Shown here: positions 47,063 through 55,744 of the stretch, one piece after another
Layout: each line of letters starts with the position of its first letter
How positions within the stretch are numbered: position 1 is the first letter of the stretch
NCBI GenBank assembly: GCA_964396055.1
Contig: CAYNDV010000010.1
Location: 1 to 61,690, forward strand
From: CAYJPV01 sp964396055
Lineage (GTDB): Bacteria; Acidobacteriota; Vicinamibacteria; Vicinamibacterales; JAKQTR01
Reading direction: 5' to 3'
DNA: 61,690 nucleotides
Made by a program: the position numbers and the translations under genes
Notes under the pieces: model-generated
What the model saw: only the letters and a program-made list of their open reading frames with translations
What the model was told of the DNA's origin: nothing
The model's database searches: none

Positions 47063-47215
47063 ATTGTATCCGCGACCGTCCCACCGGGGGCGGAGGCCGG
47101 CCGGGCCATCCGCGGCTCATGCTACGATGACGGCCCGTCGGGCGCATCTTCTCGACAGACAGATCACAGGAGACGAGGACGCGGCGGCCGTCCGGGCCGC
47201 AGGGGATCAGCCGCT

Positions 47216-47833
47216 ATGAACATCGTGTGGTTGCTGCTCATCGGCGCGGCCGTCGTGACGGCGGCCTTCAAGGGCAACATGGCGGCGGTGTCGAACGCCA
47301 CGTTCAGTTCAGCCGGCACCGCCATCGAACTGGCCATCGGACTGGTGGGGGGCATGACGCTCTTCCTCGGCCTGATGCGCGTGGCCGAGGACGCGGGCCT
47401 CGTGCAGGTGTTCGCCCGGGTCCTGCGGCCGGTGTTCCGCGTCCTGTTCCCCGACGTGCCCAGGGACCATCCCGCCCTGGGCGCCATGGCGATGAACTTC
47501 GGCGCGAACATGCTGGGCCTCGGTGACGCCGCCACGCCGTTCGGCATCAAGGCCATGGAGGACCTGCAGACGCTGAACCCCGACAAGGACACCGCCACCG
47601 ATGCCATGTGCATGTTCGTCACGCTGCACTCGAGCTCCCTGCAGCTCATCCCGGTGATGGTCATCAGCCTGCGGGCCGCCGCGGGGTCGCAGAACCCCTC
47701 CGAGATCATCGCCGCCACGATCGTTGCCACGGCCGCCTCGATGGCCGTGGCGATCGTGACCTCGCGCCTGTTCGCCCGCTGGCAGGGCCGCAGGCGGCAG
47801 CCCACCGCCGCCGCGGAAGGAGGCCGGTCATGA
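47216..47833 (+). CDS. spmA: Spore maturation protein A-like membrane protein
   Basis: This 205-residue inner-membrane protein starts at ATG 47216, with AGGGGA about 9 nt upstream. It belongs to the nucleoside-recognition (Gate) domain group: GKGNMAAVSNATF-type start (here KGNMAAVSNATFSSAG), FGANMLGLGDAATPFGIKAMEDLQ, and SSSLQLIPVMVISLRAAAGSQNP. In Bacillus SpmA and SpmB are needed for spore core dehydration and lie next to a cell-wall carboxypeptidase gene. Here it overlaps spmB by ATGA, and a carboxypeptidase follows. Confidence 0.85.
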   Translation: MNIVWLLLIGAAVVTAAFKGNMAAVSNATFSSAGTAIELAIGLVGGMTLFLGLMRVAEDAGLVQVFARVLRPVFRVLFPDVPRDHPALGAMAMNFGANMLGLGDAATPFGIKAMEDLQTLNPDKDTATDAMCMFVTLHSSSLQLIPVMVISLRAAAGSQNPSEIIAATIVATAASMAVAIVTSRLFARWQGRRRQPTAAAEGGRS

Positions 47834-48363
47834 AAGACCTGGTGAACGCGGCCTCCAACTGGATCGTGCCGCTGCTGATCCTCGGCGTGCCGCTCTATGC
47901 CTTTGCCGCCCGCCGCATCCGGGTGTACGAGAGCTTCATCGAGGGCGCCAAGGAGGGCTTTCAGATCGGCGTGCGCATCATGCCGTACCTCGTGGCGGTG
48001 CTCGTGGCCATCGGGATGTTCCGCGCCAGCGGCGCCATGGACTGGCTCGTGTGGGTCCTTACGCCCGTGGTGGGCTGGACCGGCTTCCCGGCCGAGGCGC
48101 TGCCCTCGTCGCTCATGCGATCGCTCTCGGGATCGGCCGCCTTCGGCATGAGCTCCGAGATCTTCAAGGTCTATGGGCCGGATTCGTTCATCGGCCGGCT
48201 GGTCAGCGTGATTCAGGGCAGCACCGAGACCACCTTCTACATCATGGCGGTCTACTTCGGGGCCATTGCCGTGCGCAAGACCCGCTACACGCTGGCCGCC
48301 AGTCTGATCACCGACTTCTCCGGCATTGTCGCAGCCTACGTGATCTGCCGGATCCTGTTCTGA
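47830..48363 (+). CDS. spmB: Spore maturation protein B-like membrane protein
   Basis: This 177-residue membrane protein starts at ATG 47830, overlapping the spmA stop by 4 nt. It shows VPLYAFAARRIRVYESFIEGAKEGF, then IMPYLVAVLVAIGMFRASGAMD, LPSSLMRSLSGSAAFG, and VIQGSTETTFYIMAVYFGAI, the signature of SpmB and the Gate domain. Together with SpmA it probably forms a transporter-like complex in the inner membrane. The substrate is unknown. Confidence 0.86.
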   Translation: MKDLVNAASNWIVPLLILGVPLYAFAARRIRVYESFIEGAKEGFQIGVRIMPYLVAVLVAIGMFRASGAMDWLVWVLTPVVGWTGFPAEALPSSLMRSLSGSAAFGMSSEIFKVYGPDSFIGRLVSVIQGSTETTFYIMAVYFGAIAVRKTRYTLAASLITDFSGIVAAYVICRILF

Positions 48364-48371
48364 GCACCACC

Positions 48372-49310
48372 ATGCGCACACGCCTGATCCGTCCGCCACG
48401 CCTCGTCGCCGGTGATACCGTGGCGCTGGTGGCGCCCGCGTCGCCTCCGCGGAGCCGACGGCTGCTGCGGCAGGGGGTGCGGCACCTGGAGGCCCTCGGG
48501 CTCCGGGTCACGCTGGGCCCGCACGTGATGGCCGAGCGCGGCTACCTGGCGGGGACCGACCGCGAGCGGCTGCGCGATCTCGAGGCGGCGTTCCGCGACC
48601 CGCGCGTCAAAGCCGTCATCTGCGCGCGCGGCGGGTACGGCGTGTCGCGAGTGCTCGAGGGCTTCGACCCCGATCTCGCCCGGCGGCATCCCAAGGCCCT
48701 GGTCGGCTTCTCGGACATCACGGTGCTGCACCTGGCGTTGCAGAAGGCAGGGGTCGTGTCGTTCTGGGGACCCATGCCGTGCACGGGCCTGTGGAGTGCG
48801 TTTTCTGCCCGGGGTCTCTGCCGCACGCTGATGTCCGGCGACCCCCTGGACCGCCTGCCGGGGTCTCCCCGGACCCGGCCGGCTGCGCTGCGGCCCGGCG
48901 TGGTCGAGGGGCCCCTCACGGGCGGGACGCTGAGCCTGGTGGCGGCGAGCCTGGGCACGGCCTACGAGGTCGAGACACGCGGCCGGATTGTGTTTGTCGA
49001 GGACGTGGGCGAGGAGCCCTACCGGGTGGACCGGCTGCTGGTGCAGCTGATCGCGGCCGGGAAGCTCGCGGATGCGGCCGGCGTCGCGCTGGGCGCGTTC
49101 ACCGACGCGAAGGTGCGGAACTCGCCGGGCCGGCGCAGCCTGACGTTGCGCGAGGTGTTTGCCGATCACCTGCTGCCGCTTCGAATTCCGGTGATGTCGG
49201 GCCTCGCCGTCGGCCACGTGTCCAATCAAGTGACGCTGCCATACGGGGTCGGCGCGCGTCTCGACGCCGGCGCGGGCACCCTGGAGGTGCTGGAGCCCGG
49301 CGTCAGCTGA
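48372..49310 (+). CDS. LD-carboxypeptidase (S66, LdcA-like)
   Basis: The protein has 312 residues from ATG 48372, 8 nt after the spmB stop. It cleaves the L,D bond of murein tetrapeptides during cell-wall recycling, normally in the cytoplasm. Features are GDTVALVAPASPP at the N-terminus, ICARGGYGVSRVL, the nucleophile Ser114 in GFSDIT, the catalytic Glu in EDVGEEPYRVDRLL, and His in GHVSNQVTLPYG. No signal peptide is seen. Its position behind spmAB recalls the cell-wall carboxypeptidase next to spmAB in Bacillus. Confidence 0.87.
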   Translation: MRTRLIRPPRLVAGDTVALVAPASPPRSRRLLRQGVRHLEALGLRVTLGPHVMAERGYLAGTDRERLRDLEAAFRDPRVKAVICARGGYGVSRVLEGFDPDLARRHPKALVGFSDITVLHLALQKAGVVSFWGPMPCTGLWSAFSARGLCRTLMSGDPLDRLPGSPRTRPAALRPGVVEGPLTGGTLSLVAASLGTAYEVETRGRIVFVEDVGEEPYRVDRLLVQLIAAGKLADAAGVALGAFTDAKVRNSPGRRSLTLREVFADHLLPLRIPVMSGLAVGHVSNQVTLPYGVGARLDAGAGTLEVLEPGVS

Positions 49311-49352
49311 GGGCGCCGCCGCACGGGCCGGCTCACCTCGGCGCCGGCGACG

Positions 49353-49358
49353 TAGGAT
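49353..49358 (+). promoter_or_regulatory. Minus-10 box of a probably leaderless mazG-like gene
   Basis: TAGGAT lies 6 nt before the ATG at 49365, the same spacing as at 25372-25384. No ribosome site is present between them apart from AGAGGT adjoining the ATG. Confidence 0.4.
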
Positions 49359-49364
49359 AGAGGT

Positions 49365-49715
49365 ATGCGCCCGACCATCGACGACCTGACAGCCGAGATC
49401 CGCGCCTTCCGTGACGCGCGCGACTGGCGGCAGTTCCACAACCCGAAGGAACTCGCCGTGGCCATCACGGCCGAGGCCGGCGAGTTGCTGCAGCATTTCG
49501 TGTGGCAGAACGCCGAGCAATCGGAGCGGCGCCTGGTGGAGCGGCGGGCCGCCATCGAGGACGAGATCGCCGATGTGGCCCTCCTGCTCTTCGAGCTGGC
49601 CGACAACTCCGGTATCGACCTCGCGGCCGCCATGCGCGCCAAGCTTGCCCGCAACGAGGCGCGTTACCCGGTGGACAAGGCCCGCGGCTCGAACGCGAAG
49701 TACAACGAGCTGTGA
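49365..49715 (+). CDS. MazG-like nucleotide pyrophosphohydrolase
   Basis: This 116-residue protein matches the RS21-C6/dCTPase type: FRDARDWRQFHNPKELAVAITAEAGELLQHFVW, with the EAGE-type metal-binding residues, and then IEDEIADVALLLFELADNSGIDL with the second ExxD motif. It hydrolyses modified or excess (d)NTPs to monophosphates in the cytoplasm (house-cleaning). Its TGA overlaps the GTG start of the RsmH-like gene (GTGA), so the pair is translationally coupled. Confidence 0.85.
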   Translation: MRPTIDDLTAEIRAFRDARDWRQFHNPKELAVAITAEAGELLQHFVWQNAEQSERRLVERRAAIEDEIADVALLLFELADNSGIDLAAAMRAKLARNEARYPVDKARGSNAKYNEL

Positions 49716-50761
49716 CCGACGACGCCCCTGAGCCCCGCCGTCGCCGTCCGCGGTACGCCGGCACCCATCCGCGCCGATTCGAGGACAAGTACAAGGAACG
49801 GCAGCCGGATCGGTACCCCGAGACGGTGCGCAGGGTGCGGGCGTCCGGGAAGACGCCGGCGGGATCGCACGTGCCGATCATGGTGGCGGAGGTCCTCGAG
49901 GCGCTGGCGCCGGGCCCCGGGGCGGTCGTCGTCGACTGCACGCTGGGATACGGAGGCCACGCGCGCGCACTCCTCGAACGGATTCAGCCGGGCGGGCGGC
50001 TGCTCGGCCTCGACGTCGATCCGCTGGAACTGCCGAAGACGGAGGCGCGGCTGCGGGCCGCCGGCTTCGGACCCGACGTCGCCATCATCCGACGGTCGAA
50101 CTTCGCGGGCCTGCCGGCGGCGCTGGCCGCCGCGGGCCTGGACGGCGCAGACTGCCTGCTGGCGGATCTCGGCGTCTCGTCCATGCAGCTCGACACGCCC
50201 GGCCGCGGATTCTCGTTCAAGACGCCCGGGCCGCTCGACATGCGCATGAACCCCGCCCGCGGGCAGCCGGCGTCGGCGTGGCTGCGCAGGCTCCGGCCGG
50301 CGGAACTGGCGGCCCTGTTCGAGGACCATGCCGACGAGCCCCACGCTGCCGAACTGGGCGACGCGCTCGCTGGACAGGATCTCGATCAAACGACCGAGCT
50401 GGCGGATCTGGTCCGGGCCACGCTGCCCGGTGTCGGGCCCGACGAACGGGAGTTGTCCGTTCGGCGCGTCTTCCAGGCGCTGCGGATTGCCGTCAACGAG
50501 GAGTTCACGGCGCTCGACACCCTCCTGCGCCACCTGCCAGCGTGCCTCGCGCCGGGCGGCCGCGCGGCGATCATCACGTTCCACTCCGGTGAGGATCGCC
50601 GTGTGAAGAAGGCGTTCCAGTCGGGTCTGCGCGACGGCCGGTACGCCGCGGTGTCGGATGATCCCATCCGCCCCGGGGCCGACGAGCGGCGCGCGAACCT
50701 GCGGGCGGGGGCCGCGAAGCTGCGCTGGGCCCGGCTGGCAGGGCCCGAACAACGGTCGTGA
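49712..50761 (+). CDS. RsmH-like 16S rRNA (cytosine-N4) methyltransferase with N-terminal extension
   Basis: The protein has 349 residues from GTG 49712. RsmH methylates N4 of C1402 in 16S rRNA. The family motifs are PIMVAEVLEAL, the SAM-binding VVDCTLGYGGHARALL, LLADLGVSSMQLDTPGRGFSF, GPLDMRMNP, RVFQALRIAVNEEFTALD and ITFHSGEDRRVKKAF (standard RsmH has HSLED). A basic extension of about 45 residues (RYAGTHPRRFEDKYKE) precedes the domain. It is not in a division/cell-wall (dcw) cluster, so this may be a paralogue with another target. It is coupled to the MazG-like gene. Confidence 0.8.
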   Translation: MTDDAPEPRRRRPRYAGTHPRRFEDKYKERQPDRYPETVRRVRASGKTPAGSHVPIMVAEVLEALAPGPGAVVVDCTLGYGGHARALLERIQPGGRLLGLDVDPLELPKTEARLRAAGFGPDVAIIRRSNFAGLPAALAAAGLDGADCLLADLGVSSMQLDTPGRGFSFKTPGPLDMRMNPARGQPASAWLRRLRPAELAALFEDHADEPHAAELGDALAGQDLDQTTELADLVRATLPGVGPDERELSVRRVFQALRIAVNEEFTALDTLLRHLPACLAPGGRAAIITFHSGEDRRVKKAFQSGLRDGRYAAVSDDPIRPGADERRANLRAGAAKLRWARLAGPEQRS

Positions 50762-50893
50762 GGTCCGGCACTCGCATCCACGCGCGCATGGGTTGCGGCG
50801 GCGGCGGGAAGCGGGTGATACTCGGAGACGGGATCACCCATCCACTATGACTCACAGGCCGGCCCGGTCCGGCCCGAAACGGCAGGTTGTCGC

Positions 50894-51928
50894 ATGCGCA
50901 GGCGCGAGTTCGTTCGGACCACCCTCACGGCGTTGCCGGCCCTGGCATTCGCAGACACGATCGTGGCGAGCGCGCCGACCGCCCACGCGTTCGTCGTCAA
51001 GGCCGGTGCCAGCCGGTTCGGCGTGCCCACGCCATTCCGGGGCGTCAGCCCCAACGACCTCAAGCTGTCGTCGAAGGACACCGGCGGGGTCGTGTCGGCG
51101 TTCGACTTCGTCGGCCTCGACAGGCGGGGGCCGTCGCTGCACGTGCATCCCGGCCAGGACGAGGCCTTCTATGTCGTCAGCGGCGAGTACGTGTTCCTGG
51201 CGGGCGAGGAGAAGCAGCGTCTCGCGGCCGGCGACGTGATCTTCCTGCCGAGGGGCATCAAGCATTGCTGGGTGCAGGTGTCGGACCGCGGCCAGTTGTT
51301 CTATTTCCTGCAGCCGGCCGGCCAGATGGAGGAGTACTTCCTCAAGATCACGCAACTGGGCGAAAGCCCCGACCCTGCAGCGCTGGCGAAGGTGAGGGCC
51401 GAGTCGGGCATCACGACCCTGGGGCCGGGACTGAACGCAACCGACCCGCACGTGCTCTCGGAGACGCTGACCCACGGCTTCCTCGTGCGCGCGGGCCGGG
51501 GGCGGTTCGCCGAGGCCGCGCGGTCAGCCGACGGGAGCGCGCACCACGTCAAGGTGTCTGGCCGCGACACCGGCAGTGCGTTGGCGATCTTCGAGGTCAC
51601 GGGCCGTCAGAAGTCCGCTCAGCCGCTGCACGTGCACGCCGGACAGGACGAGGTCGCCTACGTCGTCAGCGGCGGGTACCGCGTCCGGTGCGGAGGCGAG
51701 ACCTTCACGCTGGCTGCGGGCGACATGGTCTTCCTGCCGCGCGCGGTGCCGCACGCCTGTGCGCAAGTCACGGACCAGGGCACGATGCTGTCGTATTTCA
51801 CGCCGTCCGGCCGGATCGAAGACTTCTTCGTCGCGCTCGCCGAGCAGCCGTCTCGCGCCGCGGCCGACGTGGCGACACTCTACACGCGCCATGGCCTGAC
51901 GCTCGTCGGGCCGCCGCCCGCGGCGTAG
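50894..51928 (+). CDS. Exported bicupin protein
   Basis: The protein has 344 residues from ATG 50894. MRRREFVRTTLTALPALAFA is a Tat-type signal. Two cupin domains are present: the first has LHVHPGQDEAFYVVSGEYVF and GDVIFLPRGIKHCWVQ, the second LHVHAGQDEVAYVVSGGYRV and GDMVFLPRAVPHACAQ. Each offers a metal site of two His, one Glu and one His. Relatives include quercetin dioxygenase, pirin-like and germin-like proteins. It may be a periplasmic dioxygenase or isomerase for aromatic or sugar compounds; the reaction is unknown. A 130-nt spacer separates it from the rRNA methyltransferase. Confidence 0.8.
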   Translation: MRRREFVRTTLTALPALAFADTIVASAPTAHAFVVKAGASRFGVPTPFRGVSPNDLKLSSKDTGGVVSAFDFVGLDRRGPSLHVHPGQDEAFYVVSGEYVFLAGEEKQRLAAGDVIFLPRGIKHCWVQVSDRGQLFYFLQPAGQMEEYFLKITQLGESPDPAALAKVRAESGITTLGPGLNATDPHVLSETLTHGFLVRAGRGRFAEAARSADGSAHHVKVSGRDTGSALAIFEVTGRQKSAQPLHVHAGQDEVAYVVSGGYRVRCGGETFTLAAGDMVFLPRAVPHACAQVTDQGTMLSYFTPSGRIEDFFVALAEQPSRAAADVATLYTRHGLTLVGPPPAA

Positions 51929-52107
51929 CGGGGGCCGGCGATATGGCGTGGGCTGGCCGCGTGTGGCGGGGCCTGCGGCGATCGCGGCGGCTCGCCGCAG
52001 GCGGCACTGAGGGTGCGTTATGATGGCTCCTGGATGCAGGCTGGCGGGCGGCAGCGGCGGGCACTTGCGGACGCGCGCCGGCCCGGCGACAAGGAGCGAC
52101 CGAAGCG

Positions 52108-53046
52108 ATGGCTGACGACACCACGCGGGCCGAGAAGGTTGCGCGCCCCACGGTTCCCGGTCTGGACGCCATCCTGGGCGACCCGATCCGCGTCCTCGAC
52201 GACGGGTTCGTGCGCGTCGTCGACTACATGGGGGACGACTCGGCGGTGGTGCAGGCGGCCCGGACGTCGTACGGCAGGGGCACCAAGCGCCGGCACGAGG
52301 ATCGGGGCCTCATCCGCTACCTGATGCGGCACGCCCACACGACCCCGTTCGAGATGTGCGAGCTGAAACTGCACGTGCGCGTGCCGATGGACGTGTGGCG
52401 CCAGTGGATTCGCCACCGCACGGCCAGCGTGAACGAGTACTCCACGCGGTATTCGGAAGCCATCGACGCCGCCCAGAAGACCGCGCCCGACGCCTGGCGC
52501 CTGCAGTCGACCGGGAATCGCCAGGGCAGCAGCGGCCTGCTGCCCGTCGAACAGGGCCGGCAGCTGTCGGAGGAGGAAGGCCGCCTCCTGCAGACGGCCC
52601 GCGGCGTGTACGAGGCACGGCTGGGCGCCGGTGTGGCGCGCGAACAGGCGCGCAAGGACCTGCCGCTCTCCACCTACACCGAGGCCTACTGGAAGATCGA
52701 CCTCCAGAACCTGCTGCACTTCCTGGAACTGCGCATGGACGCGCACGCGCAGGAGGAGATCCGCGCCTACGCCACCGTCATCGGCGAGCGCATCGTCGCG
52801 GCGTGGGTGCCGCTCACGTGGGAAGCGTTCCTCGACTACCGGCGTGGCGGGACCCGGCTGTCGCGCATCGAGAGTGCGCTGCTGGCCGCGATGGCGACAG
52901 GCGACCGCGCGCGCGCGGTCGCGATCGCCGAAGAAGGCGGCTTCCTGAGCCGGAGCGAGGACGGGCGGGTGACCGCCAACCTCGAGGGCCGCGAGCTGGA
53001 GGAGAAACTGGCGCGCCTGGGCCTGCGGGCACCGTGGACCGACTGA
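52108..53046 (+). CDS. thyX: Flavin-dependent thymidylate synthase ThyX
   Basis: The protein has 312 residues from ATG 52108 with AAGGAG about 13 nt upstream; TATGAT near 52019 may be its minus-10 box. ThyX makes dTMP from dUMP using FAD and methylene-tetrahydrofolate. The signature RHRTASVNEYSTRYS spans residues 102-116, and LMRHAHTTPFE and an ARKDLPLSTYTEAYWKID segment complete the active site. The protein is longer than typical ThyX (about 230-250): residues beyond about 245 form an extra helical C-terminus with GGFLSRSEDGRVTANLEGREL. Confidence 0.9.
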   Translation: MADDTTRAEKVARPTVPGLDAILGDPIRVLDDGFVRVVDYMGDDSAVVQAARTSYGRGTKRRHEDRGLIRYLMRHAHTTPFEMCELKLHVRVPMDVWRQWIRHRTASVNEYSTRYSEAIDAAQKTAPDAWRLQSTGNRQGSSGLLPVEQGRQLSEEEGRLLQTARGVYEARLGAGVAREQARKDLPLSTYTEAYWKIDLQNLLHFLELRMDAHAQEEIRAYATVIGERIVAAWVPLTWEAFLDYRRGGTRLSRIESALLAAMATGDRARAVAIAEEGGFLSRSEDGRVTANLEGRELEEKLARLGLRAPWTD

Positions 53047-53114
53047 CGGCGTGAATCGCCGCAGCCGGCCTCGCGCGGGCGGGGCACAGCCGCACGGGAG
53101 AGGACAGGGCGGCC

Positions 53115-55031
53115 ATGAAAGCCGAACCAGGCAGCGATGGGGCGGCGGCGTTCGACAGGCTGGAGCGGGCCGTGTTCGCCGCGCTCGAGACCTACGCCAA
53201 CGTGCACCGGGGCAGCGGGCACCACTCGCAGGTCTCCACCCATCTCTTCGAGCGGGCCCGCAGCATCGTCCTCGACGAGCTAGGGCTGAGCGCCGGCCGG
53301 TACTCCGTCATCTTCGGTTCGCCGAGGTCGGCAGACGCCTTGGCGGCGCGGTTCGAGCCCGGGAGCTGCCGTATCCTGTCCAGCCGCGACGTCGGCATCC
53401 CGCTCGGCGTCAGGGCCCTGGTGGTCGACAGGCGGGTCCTGCCGGACGGGCCGCCGGTCCTGACCGGAGGAGGCACCGCGAGACTGGTGGGCCCGGACTG
53501 GGTCATGTGGGCGAAGGCCCCGGACCGGTTCGAAGCGGGCACGCCCGCGATCGTCAACGTGATCGCGTTCGCGACGGCGCTGCTGCTGCGGCGGCAGCTG
53601 GGGGCGTCCGCGTTCGAGGGATGCGCCGACGGCACACGGACCGCGCGCGACATCCTGTTCCGGGACAGCCTCGAGGCGTACAGCGGCGGGGCGCTGCTGC
53701 ACGAGCTGCGGCAGACGCTCATCGGCCGCGGCGTGCAGGTGCCCACGGTGGAGGGCGACAGGCCGTTCGTGAACCTGGACAACGCCGCCAGCACGCCGAC
53801 GTTCGAACCCGTCTGGGAGGCCGTCCGGCAGGCGTGGCGGCTGCCCGCGGAGGGTCGGCGAGAGATCGTGCAGCTGGTCTGCACGATCGTGGCCGACGCC
53901 GTTGGCGCGCCGCCGTCGGACTACGACGTGATCTTCACGGCCAACACCACGGATGCCATCAACCTCGTGGCGGACAGCGAGGGCCGCTCGGGAGGGCCGG
54001 GCACCCAGCCGGTGGTCGTCAACACCCTGCTCGAACACAACTCCAATGAGCTGCCGTGGCGCGCGGTGGCCCGCGCACGGCTGTTGCGCGTGCCGATGAA
54101 CGCCGAGGGCTTCCTGGACCTCGGCCGGCTGGAGGCGTGGCTGCGAGCGCACAACCAGGACGGGAGGCACGGCTCGGCGCGTATCGGTCTTGTCGCGGTG
54201 AGCGGCGCGTCGAACGTCCTTGGCGTCTTCAACGACCTCGAGGCGATTGCGCGAATCGCCCATCAATACGGTGCTCGCCTGCTGGTGGACGGGGCCCAGC
54301 TCGTGGCCCACCGCCAGGTCGATCTGGCGCGAGCAGGCATCGACTATTTCGCCTTCTCGGCGCACAAGGTGTACGCCCCGTTCGGGACCGGCGTCCTCGT
54401 GGCACGCAAGGGGCTGCTCGCGTTCGGTCCGGACGACGCGGGCGCGATCCGATCGGCCGGCGAGGAGAACATCGGCGGCATCGCGGCGCTCGGCAAGGCC
54501 CTCGTGCTGCTGCGCCGCATTGGCATGGACGTGATTCAGGCGCACGAGCAGGCGCTGACGGCACGGGCGCTGACCGGCCTCGCCCGGGTGCCGGGCGTCA
54601 GGGTCCTGGGTGTCACGGACCCGGCGTCGCCCTCGTTCGCCGGCAAGGGCGGCGTGATCCCCTTCAACCTGAAGGGACACCTGGCGCACACGGTCGCCAG
54701 GCGGCTGGCCGCGCGCGGCGGCATCGGCGTGCGCTCGGGCTGTCACTGCGCGCACCTGACGGTCAAGCGCCTCGCCGAGGTCCCGCCGTGGGCGGAACAG
54801 GTGCAGCGCCTGATCCTCACGGTGTTCCGGCGGTTCGAACTGCCCGGCGTCGTCCGCGTGAGTCTGGGCATCGGGAACACCGAAGCGGACATCGACGCGC
54901 TGCTCGGCGTGATGGAGGGCCTGGCGCGGCACCCGAAGGCCGCGGCGCCGGAAAAGACCTTCCCGCAGCGCATGGACGCGGTGTGCAGAGCCGCAGGCGA
55001 ACGGGTCTACGGTCCCGTCGCGGGGACGTGA
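53115..55031 (+). CDS. Double-headed class V aminotransferase (cysteine desulfurase/SufS-like) fusion
   Basis: This 638-residue protein starts at ATG 53115. The C-terminal 400 residues form a complete PLP-dependent class V enzyme: LDNAASTPTFEPVW, VSGASNVLG, DGAQLVAHRQVDL, the PLP lysine K418 in FSAHKVYAPFG, and Cys543 in RSGCHCAH, at the site of the SufS sulfur-accepting cysteine. The N-terminal 215 residues repeat class V small-domain signatures (YANVHRGSGHHSQVS and DRFEAGTPAIVNVIAF) but lack the PLP-binding core and lysine. It thus looks like a degenerate aminotransferase fused to an active one. Sulfur mobilisation or another beta-elimination is likely. It is the first gene of an operon with aroM and RNase HI. 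Confidence 0.82.
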   Translation: MKAEPGSDGAAAFDRLERAVFAALETYANVHRGSGHHSQVSTHLFERARSIVLDELGLSAGRYSVIFGSPRSADALAARFEPGSCRILSSRDVGIPLGVRALVVDRRVLPDGPPVLTGGGTARLVGPDWVMWAKAPDRFEAGTPAIVNVIAFATALLLRRQLGASAFEGCADGTRTARDILFRDSLEAYSGGALLHELRQTLIGRGVQVPTVEGDRPFVNLDNAASTPTFEPVWEAVRQAWRLPAEGRREIVQLVCTIVADAVGAPPSDYDVIFTANTTDAINLVADSEGRSGGPGTQPVVVNTLLEHNSNELPWRAVARARLLRVPMNAEGFLDLGRLEAWLRAHNQDGRHGSARIGLVAVSGASNVLGVFNDLEAIARIAHQYGARLLVDGAQLVAHRQVDLARAGIDYFAFSAHKVYAPFGTGVLVARKGLLAFGPDDAGAIRSAGEENIGGIAALGKALVLLRRIGMDVIQAHEQALTARALTGLARVPGVRVLGVTDPASPSFAGKGGVIPFNLKGHLAHTVARRLAARGGIGVRSGCHCAHLTVKRLAEVPPWAEQVQRLILTVFRRFELPGVVRVSLGIGNTEADIDALLGVMEGLARHPKAAAPEKTFPQRMDAVCRAAGERVYGPVAGT

Positions 55032-55033
55032 GG

Positions 55034-55744
55034 ATGCTGGGCGTCGTCACCATCGGCCAGACGCCGCGCCCCGATATCGAGCGCGTGTGCCGTCCCCACA
55101 CCGGCGACACGGTCGTCCGCGTGGCCGGCGCCCTCGATGGCCTGACGCGTGAGGAGATCCAGCGGCTCGAGGATCGGGGCGGGTCGTATCCGCTGCTGGT
55201 CCGACTGGCCGACGACACCACCGCCCAGGTCCCGCTCCAGACGCTCGTGCCGCGTGTCACCGCGTGTGCCGCTGAACTGGCCGCCGCCGGCTCGCAGCTG
55301 GTGGTCATCTGGTGCGCCGGTGATTTCCCGGATCTCGCGTGCCCGGTGCCGGTGCTGCGCCCGGGCCGCCTGGTACCCGCGTGTGCGGCCGCGGTGATGC
55401 AGACGCGGCGGATCGGCGTGGTGACACCCGTGGCGGGGCAGGTGGACGTGGCGCGCGCCAAGTGGACAGCGGACGGGTTCGTGGCCACCGTCACCTGGGC
55501 TGCCCCGGGGGATGCCGCCGACCTCGCGCGCGCGGGGCGGGAACTGGCGGACTCGGCCATCGAGCTGATCGTGCTCGATTGCATGGGCCACGGCGAGGAC
55601 GCGCGCCGTGAACTTGCCCGCGCATCGGGCCGTCCCGTGATCGCGGCCCAGTCCGTCACCGCGCGTGTGGCCGGGGCGCTCGTCGCCCGGGGGCCGTCGG
55701 CTGGCGCCCGCGGGGCGAATCGAGGCACACTGGCACACGCATGA
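55034..55744 (+). CDS. AroM-family protein
   Basis: The protein has 236 residues from ATG 55034; GTG 55028, overlapping the upstream stop, is an alternative start. The family signature MLGVVTIGQTPRPDI opens the protein, and the C-terminal half resembles the Asp/Glu racemase-like fold (RRIGVVTPVAGQ, LIVLDCMGHGEDARRELA, PVIAAQSVTAR). E. coli AroM lies in an aromatic-amino-acid operon but has no established activity. It is tightly packed between the aminotransferase and the RNase HI genes, with ATGA overlap to the latter. Confidence 0.8.
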   Translation: MLGVVTIGQTPRPDIERVCRPHTGDTVVRVAGALDGLTREEIQRLEDRGGSYPLLVRLADDTTAQVPLQTLVPRVTACAAELAAAGSQLVVIWCAGDFPDLACPVPVLRPGRLVPACAAAVMQTRRIGVVTPVAGQVDVARAKWTADGFVATVTWAAPGDAADLARAGRELADSAIELIVLDCMGHGEDARRELARASGRPVIAAQSVTARVAGALVARGPSAGARGANRGTLAHA

